From: Parablautia muri
GTDB lineage: Bacteria; Bacillota; Clostridia; Lachnospirales; Lachnospiraceae
DNA length: 64,000 nt
Direction: 5' to 3'
Assembly (NCBI RefSeq): GCF_009917485.1
Contig: NZ_QZDT01000001.1
Location: 186,001-250,000 of the forward strand
Shown one piece after another: positions 6,727 to 14,499 of the stretch. The notes below the pieces were generated by a model, which was not told the DNA's origin, did not search any database, and saw only the letters and a program-made list of their open reading frames with translations. A program made the translations under genes and the position numbers. Each line of letters begins with the position of its first letter. Positions within the stretch are counted from its first letter, which is position 1.

Positions 6727-8973
6727 ATGCCAGATCAGAATCATATCATTATTCAGGGCTTATGCCAGAACAATCTGAAAAATATTTCCTTAAAGATACC
6801 AAAACAAAAGCTCGTTGTATTCACCGGGGTCTCCGGCTCCGGGAAATCCAGCATCGTGTTTGACACCATTGCGGCAGAGAGCCAGCGCCAGATGAACGAG
6901 ACCTACAGCGCTTATGTCCGGGGCAGGCTCCCGAAGTATGAGAAACCAAAGGCGGAAAGAATCGAAAACCTTTCCCCCTCGGTCATCATTGACCAGAACC
7001 CCCTTGGGGGCAACGCCCGTTCCACGGTGGGGACCATCAGCGACATGTATTCCGCCCTGCGGCTGCTCTACTCCCGGATCGGGGAACCCCATGTGGGAAC
7101 ACCCTCCTGCTTTTCCTTCAACAATCCGGGGGGCATGTGTCCGGAGTGTTCCGGATTGGGGAAGGTGATGACGCTGGACGTCCTTCCTCTTATAAAGGAA
7201 GATAAAAGCTGGAATGAGGGGATGGTGGAGCTGCCCACGTTCCGTGTGGGGAACTGGTACTGGAAGCAGTATACAGACAGCGGCCTGTTTGACCTGGATA
7301 AAAAATGGCAGGACTATTCCGAAAGGGAACGGAACCTTCTGCTGTACGGTTCGGAGGAACCGGGCGGGAAGCGGGTGTCGAAGCAGGTGGAGGGCATCCA
7401 CAACATGATGAGCCGGCTGCTGTTAAAAAGGGACAGCTCCGAACTTGGGGAAACTTCTGCAGGCCGGCTGGCAAAATATGTCCGGGAATCCGACTGTCCC
7501 CTCTGCCATGGGAAACGCCTAAACGGGGCGGCCCTGTCCTGTAAGATTGCCGGGTATGATATCAGTGAGATGTGTGAGATGGAGTTGACAGAACTGAAAC
7601 GGGTTCTGGGGACAGTCACAGACCCAAGGGGCAGGTCGGTGGCGGAGAGCCTGGTTATGACCCTGACCCGCATGATCGAGATCGGCCTCCCTTACCTTTC
7701 CCTGAACCGGGAAGCGGCTACCTTGTCCGGCGGGGAGGCACAGCGCCTGAAGCTGGTGCGCTACATGGGGAGCGCCCTCACGGGCATGCTCTATATTTTC
7801 GATGAGCCAAGCACCGGGATGCACCCACGGGATGTACACCGCATGACCAGGCTGCTGCGTGCCCTCCGGGATAAGGGGAATACGGTCCTGGTGGTGGAGC
7901 ATGATAAGGATGTAATCTCCATTGCGGATGAAGTGATCGATGTGGGGCCGCTGGCAGGAAAAAACGGCGGGGAGGTTCTCTATCAGGGCAGCTATCAGGG
8001 GCTCCTTGGCTCCGGCACATTAACCGGGAAGGCCATGGAGATGGAGATACCCTTTAAGGCGGAGCCAAGGAAGCCCCAAGGGTTCCTGCCTGTCAAACAC
8101 GCCAGCCTGCACAATCTGAAACAGGTTTCCGTTGATATCCCCCTGCGTGTGTTGACTGCGGTGACCGGTGTGGCAGGCTCCGGGAAAAGCTCCCTGATCC
8201 GGGACGTGTTTGCCGGACAGTATCCGGAACAGGTCATCCTGGTGGACCAGTCCCCGGTGACAGCCACCGGGCGTTCAACCCCGGCCACCTTCCTGGGGTT
8301 TTTCGATGATATCCGAAAACAGATGGCGAAAGAAAACAACGTGAGCGCCGCCCTATTTTCCTTTAACAGCAAAGGCGCCTGCCCGGTCTGCAAAGGACGG
8401 GGGGCTGTCACCACCGAGCTGGTCTTCATGGACCCGGTGACGACCACCTGCGAGGCTTGCGGCGGGAGCCGTTACAGCAACGAGGCGCTTTCCTATTTAT
8501 ACAAAGGGAAAAATATTGTGGAGATTCTGGATATGAGCGCAGAGGAGGCCGAAGGCTTCTTTTCCGGCCGTCCGAAAATCTGCAGGGCGCTGCACGCCAT
8601 GGTGGAGGTGGGGCTTCCCTACCTTTCCCTTGGACAGCCCTTATCCACTCTGTCAGGGGGCGAGCGGCAGCGGGTAAAGCTGGCAAAATACCTGGGACAG
8701 AAGGGGAACATCTATGTGCTGGATGAACCCACCACCGGGCTCCATGCTTCCGATGTGAAGACAATTATGAAACTTCTGGACGGCTTTGTGGAGCAGGGGA
8801 ACACGGTGGTTGTGATCGAACATAACATGGATGTGGTAAAGCTGGCGGATTACGTGATTGACATGGGGCCGGACGGGGGGACGATGGGAGGCGAGGTAGT
8901 CTTTACCGGAACCCCGCAGGAGCTGGCGGAATATGGACAGACCATTACGGCTGATTATCTAAGGAAATGCTGA
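6727..8973 (+). CDS. short UvrA paralogue (ABC excinuclease subunit A-like)
   Basis: A 748-residue UvrA-like tandem ABC ATPase. ATG 6727 follows AAGGAG; the frame extends further up but has no better site. Walker A GVSGSGKS (34-41) and zinc finger CPECSGLG are followed by LSGGEAQR and FDEPSTGMHP, then a second Walker A GVAGSGKS, a second Cys4 finger (CPVCKGRG, CEACGG), LSGGERQR and LDEPTTGLH. It is about 200 residues shorter than housekeeping UvrA (encoded at 22889), consistent with loss of the UvrB-binding region. Such short paralogues (DrrC type) occur in drug-resistance loci, where they are thought to protect DNA from intercalators. Context (AraC/GyrI regulators, ABC exporter) supports a resistance role; substrate unknown. 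Confidence 0.85.
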   Translation: MPDQNHIIIQGLCQNNLKNISLKIPKQKLVVFTGVSGSGKSSIVFDTIAAESQRQMNETYSAYVRGRLPKYEKPKAERIENLSPSVIIDQNPLGGNARSTVGTISDMYSALRLLYSRIGEPHVGTPSCFSFNNPGGMCPECSGLGKVMTLDVLPLIKEDKSWNEGMVELPTFRVGNWYWKQYTDSGLFDLDKKWQDYSERERNLLLYGSEEPGGKRVSKQVEGIHNMMSRLLLKRDSSELGETSAGRLAKYVRESDCPLCHGKRLNGAALSCKIAGYDISEMCEMELTELKRVLGTVTDPRGRSVAESLVMTLTRMIEIGLPYLSLNREAATLSGGEAQRLKLVRYMGSALTGMLYIFDEPSTGMHPRDVHRMTRLLRALRDKGNTVLVVEHDKDVISIADEVIDVGPLAGKNGGEVLYQGSYQGLLGSGTLTGKAMEMEIPFKAEPRKPQGFLPVKHASLHNLKQVSVDIPLRVLTAVTGVAGSGKSSLIRDVFAGQYPEQVILVDQSPVTATGRSTPATFLGFFDDIRKQMAKENNVSAALFSFNSKGACPVCKGRGAVTTELVFMDPVTTTCEACGGSRYSNEALSYLYKGKNIVEILDMSAEEAEGFFSGRPKICRALHAMVEVGLPYLSLGQPLSTLSGGERQRVKLAKYLGQKGNIYVLDEPTTGLHASDVKTIMKLLDGFVEQGNTVVVIEHNMDVVKLADYVIDMGPDGGTMGGEVVFTGTPQELAEYGQTITADYLRKC

Positions 8974-8989
8974 TTAAATCAGCGTTTCC
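8963..8989 (+). other. hairpin spanning the stop codon of the uvrA-like gene
   Basis: A 12-base stem (8963-8974 with 8978-8989, one G-U pair) and a 3-base loop, overlapping the TGA at 8971-8973. There is no T-run after it, so it may be an mRNA end-protecting or pausing structure rather than an intrinsic terminator. Confidence 0.5.
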
Positions 8990-8998
8990 CTAAAAAAC

Positions 8999-9048
8999 CC
9001 GAAAACAGCAAAAAAAGTCGAGACAAAAAGTGGGGATCATTATATGAT
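8999..9048 (+). promoter_or_regulatory. regulated promoter of the araC gene (shared box, copy 2)
   Basis: GCAAAAAAAGTCGAG at 9008-9022, then 20 bases, then TATGAT at 9043-9048. Same box and spacing as at 6650-6690. Suggests that the downstream AraC protein activates itself and the uvrA-like gene. Confidence 0.6.
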
Positions 9049-9076
9049 AGTAATTCCAGAAGTAATCGTTCAGGTA

Positions 9077-9199
9077 GGTCTGCGCGTTCACCGCGCTGAC
9101 CGTATGAAAACGTTGTGGTTGCGAGCATCCGGCCCATCGCCAAAGGCGATTCTAAATGGCCGGATGCCGTAACAGTTCAGGGCTTTTCTGAACTGTTAC
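9077..9199 (+). promoter_or_regulatory. highly structured 5' leader of the araC gene (three hairpins)
   Basis: Three consecutive inverted repeats fill the roughly 170-base leader: GGTC-T-GCGCG/CGCGC-T-GACC (9077-9101); GCATCCGGCC...GGCCGGATGC (9124-9166) with an internal ATCGCC/GGCGAT stem; and a perfect 12-base stem, GTAACAGTTCAG/CTGAACTGTTAC (9169-9199), ending nine bases before the AAGGAGG. It could be an attenuator/riboswitch-like leader or an inserted palindromic repeat. A 22-codon frame from ATG 9104 runs into the second hairpin but has no Shine-Dalgarno. Confidence 0.5.
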
Positions 9200-9223
9200 A
9201 CTCCAAGAAGGAGGTGGTTTATT

Positions 9224-10114
9224 TTGAAAGAACAGACAGCGGCGGTCCAGAGGATGCAGGATTATATCGAAACCCATCTGGAAGCGGATATCACACTGGC
9301 ACAGCTGTCAGCCGTCTCCCTGTTTTCCCCCTGGCATTCCTACCGGCTGTTTAAGGAGTTTTTGGGGGTGACGCCGGCAGAATATATCCGCAGGCTCCGG
9401 CTTTCCCGTTCCGCCATGCGGCTGAAGGAGGAACAGTGCCTTGTGACGGAGGCGGCCTTTGACTGCGGGTTTGGCAGTGTGGACGGGTATACCCGTGCCT
9501 TTTACCGGGAATTCGGCTGCAGGCCGGGGGAATATCTGAAGGACCCGGTGCCCATTGCCCTGTTTATCCCATATGGCGTAAAATTCAGAGAACTGAGGGA
9601 GGATGTTTTGGATATGGAAATGAAGAATCTGCAGAGCGTATTTGTCCAGGTAATCCGGAAACCGGAGAGAAAAGTCATCATCAAACGGGGAATAAAAGCG
9701 GAAGATTATTTTGCGTACTGTGAAGAAGTGAGCTGCGAGGTCTGGGGGATATTAAAAAGCATGGATTCTCTCTGTGGGGAGCCGGTCTGCCTGTGGCTGC
9801 CGGATGCCTATAAAAAGCCCGGCACCTCCACCTATGTACAGGGCGTGGAGGCAGAGGCGGATTACGAAGGGGAAATCCCGGAGGGATTTGATGTCATTTC
9901 CCTGCCTGCCGCCGAGTATCTGGCAGTCCAGGGGGAGCCTTTCCGGGAGGAGGATTATTCCCAGGCGATTCTTGCCATACAGTATGCCATCGACCACTAT
10001 GACCCGACTGTAATCGGATACGAGTGGGACGAGGACAATCCCCGTATCCAGTTGGAACCCAGAGGGGAGAGGGGATATATCGAGCTTCGGGCAATCAGAA
10101 AACAGCAGGTGTAA
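9224..10114 (+). CDS. AraC-family regulator with GyrI-like effector domain
   Basis: A 296-residue activator with an N-terminal double helix-turn-helix (ITLAQLSAVSLFSPWHSYRLFKEF and VTEAAFDCGFGSVDGYTRAFYREFG, roughly residues 22-105) and a C-terminal GyrI/BmrR-type small-molecule-binding domain (about 135-290). TTG 9224 is the start, with AAGGAGG nine bases before. Members sense drugs or dyes and switch on export or protection genes. It is preceded by a promoter box shared with the uvrA-like gene and followed 34 bases on by an ABC exporter, so all four genes probably form one stress regulon. Ligand unknown. Confidence 0.85.
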   Translation: MKEQTAAVQRMQDYIETHLEADITLAQLSAVSLFSPWHSYRLFKEFLGVTPAEYIRRLRLSRSAMRLKEEQCLVTEAAFDCGFGSVDGYTRAFYREFGCRPGEYLKDPVPIALFIPYGVKFRELREDVLDMEMKNLQSVFVQVIRKPERKVIIKRGIKAEDYFAYCEEVSCEVWGILKSMDSLCGEPVCLWLPDAYKKPGTSTYVQGVEAEADYEGEIPEGFDVISLPAAEYLAVQGEPFREEDYSQAILAIQYAIDHYDPTVIGYEWDEDNPRIQLEPRGERGYIELRAIRKQQV

Positions 10115-10148
10115 CGGTGCGTACCGTTATCTGAAAAAGGAGGATAAG

Positions 10149-10892
10149 ATGAGCGAAACCATAAAAAAGACAGAAGAGGCCGTCAAAACAACGGGGCTTA
10201 CCAAAAGTTATCAGGGAAGAACCGTGCTGAAAGATCTGAATCTATCGGTTAAGGCCGGCACAGTCTTTGGCCTGCTGGGGGCAAACGGCGCCGGAAAAAG
10301 TACCACTATCGAATGCATCCTGGGAACGAAACAGGCGGATGGCGGAACCGCCCTGGTATTGGGGCGGGATGCAAAAAAGGACCGGCGCACCGTATTTCAG
10401 AAAGTGGGCGTCCAGTTTCAGGAAGGGGATTACCAGTCGGAAATCAGGGTATCCGAGCTTTGCGGGGAAACCGCCTGCCTGTATGAGAGGCCGGCAGACT
10501 GGCGGAAGCTGTGTGAACGTTTCGGAATCGGGGATAAGATAAACCATGCCGTGAAAAGTCTTTCCGGCGGGGAGCGCCAGCGGCTGTTTATTGTCCTGGC
10601 GTTGATACCGAACCCGGAGCTTGTGTTCCTGGACGAGCTGACTACCGGGCTGGACGCGAGGGCACGCCGGACGGTGTGGAAGATTCTTGAGGATTTGAAG
10701 GGCGAAGGGCTGACCATCTTCCTCACTTCCCATTTCATGGATGAGGTGGAAGCCCTCTGCGACCAGATCTGTATCCTGAGAAAAGGGGAGGCTGTGTTTT
10801 ACGGCACCGTGGAGCAGGCAAAGGCCCAGAGTGGCTGTGAACGTCTGGAGGATGCCTATTTGAAATTTGCGGACGAGGGGGTTGTGGCATGA
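10149..10892 (+). CDS. ABC transporter ATP-binding protein (multidrug/ABC-2 export type)
   Basis: A 247-residue nucleotide-binding subunit: Walker A GANGAGKST near 44-52, Q-loop VQFQEG near 96, signature LSGGERQR near 141, Walker B LVFLDELTTGLD near 157-168 and H-loop TSHFMDE near 197. The residue after the catalytic Glu is Leu (DELTTG) rather than the usual Pro, a minor variant. AAGGAGG stands seven bases before the ATG. It overlaps the permease gene by ATGA and works with it as a half-transporter pair. The substrate is inferred to be a drug or lipid from the AraC/GyrI context only. Confidence 0.9.
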   Translation: MSETIKKTEEAVKTTGLTKSYQGRTVLKDLNLSVKAGTVFGLLGANGAGKSTTIECILGTKQADGGTALVLGRDAKKDRRTVFQKVGVQFQEGDYQSEIRVSELCGETACLYERPADWRKLCERFGIGDKINHAVKSLSGGERQRLFIVLALIPNPELVFLDELTTGLDARARRTVWKILEDLKGEGLTIFLTSHFMDEVEALCDQICILRKGEAVFYGTVEQAKAQSGCERLEDAYLKFADEGVVA

Positions 10893-11632
10893 GAACATTT
10901 TTCAGTCTTTTAAAAACAGAACTGAAACTAAATATCCGGAATATGAACATGGTGATTTTTGCCGTCATTATGCCGGTTGTGGTACTGGTCATCCTTGGTT
11001 TTATTTACCAGACAAAGCCCGCTTTTCCGGGGGCGGAGTATACGTTCCTGGAGCAGTCCATGAGCGCGGTCTGTACCATCTCCATCTGCGCCGGGGGCCT
11101 GATGGGGCTGCCTCTGGTGGTAGCAGGGTACCGGGAACGGAAAATCCTCAAACGGTTCCGGGTGACGCCCATCAGCCCGGTTATGCTGCTGGGGGTGGAA
11201 TTTACCATCTATGTGCTGTATGCTGCGGTTTCCATGGCTTTGGTTTTTCCGATGGCGGCTGTATTCTGGGGTGTAAGGCTTCCCGGCAGCCCGGCGGCAT
11301 TCCTTGGAGGCTGGCTCCTTACCCTGGTTTCCACCTTAAGCATCGGGATGCTGGTGGGCGGCATTGCGAAAAATGAAAAAATGGCCAGTGTGATCGCCTG
11401 CCTTCTGTACTTTCCCATGCTGATTTTTTCCGGGGCCACGCTGCCCTTTGAGGTAATGCCGGGGATGATGCAGAAAATCGTGGCCCTTTTCCCGTTGACA
11501 CAGGGGATACAGCTTATGAAGGCGGCTTCCCTGGGAATACATATGGAATCTGTCTGGACACCGGCAGCGGTTATGGGGATTGTTACTATTCTGTGCGCAG
11601 GCGCAGCGGTAAAATTTTTTAAATGGGAGTGA
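10889..11632 (+). CDS. ABC-2 type transporter permease
   Basis: A 247-residue integral membrane protein with about six hydrophobic segments: a first helix at about 20-40, then four in the middle, and a last helix near 225-245. It contains the ABC-2 features of an early YRERKILKRFRVTPISP cytoplasmic coupling stretch and a GMLVGGIAKNEK loop before FPMLIFSGATLP. It begins inside the ATPase stop (ATGA), so the two are translationally coupled. Together they should form an export pump in the cytoplasmic membrane. Confidence 0.88.
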   Translation: MRTFFSLLKTELKLNIRNMNMVIFAVIMPVVVLVILGFIYQTKPAFPGAEYTFLEQSMSAVCTISICAGGLMGLPLVVAGYRERKILKRFRVTPISPVMLLGVEFTIYVLYAAVSMALVFPMAAVFWGVRLPGSPAAFLGGWLLTLVSTLSIGMLVGGIAKNEKMASVIACLLYFPMLIFSGATLPFEVMPGMMQKIVALFPLTQGIQLMKAASLGIHMESVWTPAAVMGIVTILCAGAAVKFFKWE

Positions 11633-11720
11633 GTTCTTTCGGGCTATCAATTCATATCGTTCAAATGCGAGGTTTTTTGTGAGATAATAGGCTATACTTA
11701 AAACAGCAGGGGGGAACACG

Positions 11721-12557
11721 ATGGACTGGATAAAACGGTTGAACCAGGCGATTGATTTTATAGAAGAGAACCTGGACGGGGAACTGGATTATGAGGAGGT
11801 AGCCGGGGTTGCGGGCTGCCCTTCCTACTATTTCCAACAGATGTTTTTATATATGACAGACATGACACTGCGGGAATACATACGGCGGCGCAGGCTGTCT
11901 TTGTCCGCCGTGGAACTGCAAAAAGGAAATGGAAAAGTAACGGATATTGCCATGAAGTATGGTTATGAATCTCCCACCGCGTTTACCAGGGCTTTTAAGA
12001 ATTTTCATGGAATCACGCCCTCCACTGTAAAAACGGAACCGGTATCCTTTCAGGCATATCCGCCCATTTCTTTTTCCATGGCAATCCACGGAGGGGCGCC
12101 GCTGCAGTTCAGGATAGAGGAAAAAGAAGCGTTCCGGATACTGGGAAGGTCCTGTCCCCTGTCGAAAGAACTGACAGAGAATTTTGAAAGGATACCAGCG
12201 GTATGGGATGCCGCACTGGCAGACGGAACACTTGCCAGATTACTCTCCATGGCAGAGGGAAAGCCGGAGGGACTTCTCGGTGTCAGTATCCATCATACGG
12301 AAGACTGGAAATATCTGATTGCTGTCCGTTCCGATCAGAAGCCGGGGGAATACGAAGAATATCAGATTCCGGCATGCAAATGGGCGGTTTTTGAAGGGAA
12401 GGGAACGAACCGTACCCTTCAGGAACTGGAAAAGCGTGTCATTACCCAGTGGCTTCCTACGTCCGGCTACACCTACGCAGAGATACCGGATATTGAGGTG
12501 TATCTCCATGCAGACCCGGAAGACGCAGTCTATGAATACTGGCTTCCTGTACGATAA
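11721..12557 (+). CDS. second AraC-family regulator with GyrI-like domain
   Basis: 278 residues. The N-terminal AraC DNA-binding part (about 1-100; YEEVAGVAGCPSYYFQQMF and VTDIAMKYGYESPTAFTRAFKNFHG) is followed by a GyrI-like effector-binding domain (about 120-278; FRILGRSCPLSKEL...WDAAL...YAEIPDIEVYL). It is a separate gene from that at 9224, not a copy, and has its own AGGGGGGAACACG site. It may control the AlkD-like gene 30 bases downstream or the exporter upstream. Two such sensors in 3.5 kb are typical of drug-response islands. Confidence 0.85.
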   Translation: MDWIKRLNQAIDFIEENLDGELDYEEVAGVAGCPSYYFQQMFLYMTDMTLREYIRRRRLSLSAVELQKGNGKVTDIAMKYGYESPTAFTRAFKNFHGITPSTVKTEPVSFQAYPPISFSMAIHGGAPLQFRIEEKEAFRILGRSCPLSKELTENFERIPAVWDAALADGTLARLLSMAEGKPEGLLGVSIHHTEDWKYLIAVRSDQKPGEYEEYQIPACKWAVFEGKGTNRTLQELEKRVITQWLPTSGYTYAEIPDIEVYLHADPEDAVYEYWLPVR

Positions 12558-12587
12558 GAAGAGCATGGAACCGGAAGGAGGATACCG

Positions 12588-13313
12588 ATGGATGGTCAGG
12601 AGATGATGAAAGAGCTTAGGGCACAGGCTTCTGAGAAATACAGGGAAAATATGATTCGGATGGGGATACCGGCCGAAAACAGTATTGGTGTGGCAACGTC
12701 CGTAGTAAGGGGCCTTGCAAAGAAAGCCGGGAAATCGCAGGAGCTGGCATTTGAACTGTGGAATACAAAATACCACGAGGCAAGGATGCTGGCGGTCTTG
12801 TTGATGAATCCGAAGGCGACAACGGATGCTGAGGCGGAAAGGCTGCTCCTTGATGTGGTTTCCTGGGATTTATGCGACCACCTGTGTAAAAATTTATTTT
12901 TGAAGATGAAGAGCAGGGATATTTTTATTACAAAGTGGATACGGGAACCGCAGTTATATAAAAAAAGGGCGGCGTTTGTGCTGATTGCAGCCTCCGTGAT
13001 ACATGACAAAAAGCTGACGGATGAAACGGTGGACGGCTATCTGGAGCTGGTTACGCAGTATGCGGATGATGGACGGGAGCACGTGAAAAAGGCGGTTTCT
13101 ACTGCTTTGAGGGAAATCGGAAAAAAGAACTTTCATTATAATGAAAAGGCGCTTTTGCTGGCGCACGAGTGGATGGAAGGAGAAAGCAAGGTATTGAGGT
13201 GGATTGGAAAGGATACGGCGAAGGAACTGGAAACCATGGTAAAGGCAGAAGGACGGGGACGTCTGATTTCCGCAAATACCAGGATGGGAAAGGAATCAGG
13301 AGGTTCGGGATGA
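12588..13313 (+). CDS. DNA alkylation repair protein, AlkD-like
   Basis: A 241-residue all-helical HEAT-repeat protein like AlkD/YhaZ DNA glycosylases, which remove N3- and N7-alkyl bases. Visible family features are TKYHEARMLAVLLM (second HEAT), the conserved SWDLCDHL segment near 90-97, and KRAAFVLIA near 126. GGAGG precedes the ATG. Its stop overlaps the ATG of a broken tetR gene (ATGA). Lying next to a UvrA paralogue and drug sensors, it fits a role in coping with DNA-damaging compounds, which is inference from context. Confidence 0.85.
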   Translation: MDGQEMMKELRAQASEKYRENMIRMGIPAENSIGVATSVVRGLAKKAGKSQELAFELWNTKYHEARMLAVLLMNPKATTDAEAERLLLDVVSWDLCDHLCKNLFLKMKSRDIFITKWIREPQLYKKRAAFVLIAASVIHDKKLTDETVDGYLELVTQYADDGREHVKKAVSTALREIGKKNFHYNEKALLLAHEWMEGESKVLRWIGKDTAKELETMVKAEGRGRLISANTRMGKESGGSG

Positions 13314-14020
13314 ACGGGAAGTTTTTTGCGCTACCGCAGGAAAGGCAGGAGCAGATCATAAATGCGGCATATGGTGTGTTTTCCAGGAACAGCTATAAAA
13401 ATGCGTCCATGTCCAGGCTTGCGGATGCCGGCGGCGTATCCAAATCCCTGCTGTTTCATTATTTCTTAAGTCAAAGCCCCCGTAGCAAGCTACAAGGGCT
13501 TTGACCCTCGCGGCAGTCGCCAAATGGACATGCCAGCATGTCCGCCTGGCTCGTTGCCCGCGGGAATAAAAAGGAACTGTATCTGTACCTTTGGGAACAT
13601 GCATGCAGGCTTTACCGTGAAAAAGTAAGGAAGGGAGATACGCAGACCACGGATTTGTTTGAGATCCTCTGCCAGAGGGTTCTGGCAGGCTGTGTCTTTA
13701 TGAGGGAAGCCCCGACCATATACCTGTTTATCTTGAGGGCATTTTTTGAGGAAAACCCGGAAATCAGGGAAGAACTTCAGAATCATTATAAGACAGCCTA
13801 TCTTCACGGGACAGAAGATATACGGGGGCCGGCAGATATGGACCTGTTCCGGCCGGGGATTGATACGCGGCTGCTGTTAGAAGAGATTAACGGTTATCTT
13901 CTCAGCTGTTACTGGAAGATGTTTTCAACCGGGGAGTTGAATCCGGATTCTCTGGAAAAGGACTTCCTGAAAAGAGTTGGACAGTGGAAAAGGGTATACC
14001 TGAAAGAAAGGAATCATTAA
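13310..14020 (+). pseudogene. tetR-family regulator disrupted by a ~99-bp in-frame insertion
   Basis: From ATG 13310 (AGGAGG six bases upstream) the protein reads as a TetR N-terminus with a good helix-turn-helix ending SKSLLFHYF, then runs into foreign sequence and a TGA at 13502-13504. The original frame resumes at 13565 with NKKELYLYLWEHA and continues to a normal end at 14020. The paralogue at 17585 reads FHYF-KNKKELYLYLWEN without the insert, so the interruption is 13466-13564. The insertion is a multiple of three but carries a stop, so the full regulator cannot be made. Two fragments (about 64 and 160 codons) remain open. Confidence 0.85.
13466..13564. mobile_element. small hairpin-rich inserted element (MITE/REP-like), ~99 bp
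   Basis: Defined by comparison with the uninterrupted paralogue. It contains a perfect 10-base stem GTCAAAGCCC/GGGCTTTGAC (13470-13479 with 13496-13505) holding a nested GTAG/CTAC, then a long second hairpin whose core is GGACATGC-CA-GCATGTCC (13526-13543) flanked by CCA/TGG and CGCGG-CA/TTGCCCGCG arms. No coding capacity. Boundaries are good to about three bases; no clear target duplication is visible. Confidence 0.6.
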
Positions 14021-14021
14021 G

Positions 14022-14423
14022 ATGGCAGTTTCAAATATAAGAGCAGACTTTCACGCAGAACTGCAAAAGGTTTGGGAGATTGTGACTTCTCTGGAGGATA
14101 CGGCGTGGCGCAGCGATCTGAGCAAGGTTGAGATTATAGATGATAAGCAGTTCGTGGAATATACAACATCCGGCTGCCAGACCACCTTCACCGTTACAGT
14201 GAGGGAAGAATGCCGGCGCTGGGAATTTGATATGGAGAATGATAATATGCATGGGCATTGGACAGGGATTTTCTCCAGCGAAGGCGGCGTAACAATGGTT
14301 GATTTCACGGAGAATGTTACAGCAAAAAAATGGTTTATGAAACCGTTTATCGGGGTATATCTGAAAAGGCAGCAGGGTTTATATATAACGGATTTAAGGA
14401 AAGCTTTGGAGCATACCTCATAA
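14022..14423 (+). CDS. SRPBCC (START-like) family protein
   Basis: A 133-residue protein starting MAVSNIRADFHAELQKVWEIVTSLEDTAWRSDL, the usual opening of the polyketide cyclase/START-like helix-grip fold, with alternating strands and a C-terminal amphipathic helix near 110-130. These proteins bind hydrophobic small molecules. It starts two bases after the end of the broken tetR frame and was presumably co-transcribed with it. Ligand and role unknown. Confidence 0.75.
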   Translation: MAVSNIRADFHAELQKVWEIVTSLEDTAWRSDLSKVEIIDDKQFVEYTTSGCQTTFTVTVREECRRWEFDMENDNMHGHWTGIFSSEGGVTMVDFTENVTAKKWFMKPFIGVYLKRQQGLYITDLRKALEHTS

Positions 14424-14437
14424 GATTATCTTTTCTA

Positions 14438-14483
14438 TTGACATTTTACAAAAAGGAGAATAGAATGATAGCAAGCACTTGCT
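14438..14483 (+). promoter_or_regulatory. tetR promoter with operator-like palindrome
   Basis: TTGACA (14438-14443), exactly 17 bases, TAGAAT (14461-14466), then the palindrome AGCAAG-CA-CTTGCT (14470-14483) over the expected transcription start. Position and symmetry suit autorepression by the TetR protein encoded next. A related AGCAAGCAAGT stands at 15120-15130 before ilvB and may be a weaker second site. Confidence 0.65.
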
Positions 14484-14499
14484 TATAAGAGGTGGGGGA

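Noticed and set aside
6790-7401. Minus-strand frame opposite the uvrA-like gene
   Set aside because: GC-rich coding DNA leaves antisense frames open; composition (Pro/Gly/His/Arg) is not protein-like.
9044-9172. 42-codon frame in the araC leader as a leader peptide
   Set aside because: Its ATG overlaps the -10 element and it has no Shine-Dalgarno; only the inner ATG 9104 remains possible and is noted with the leader.
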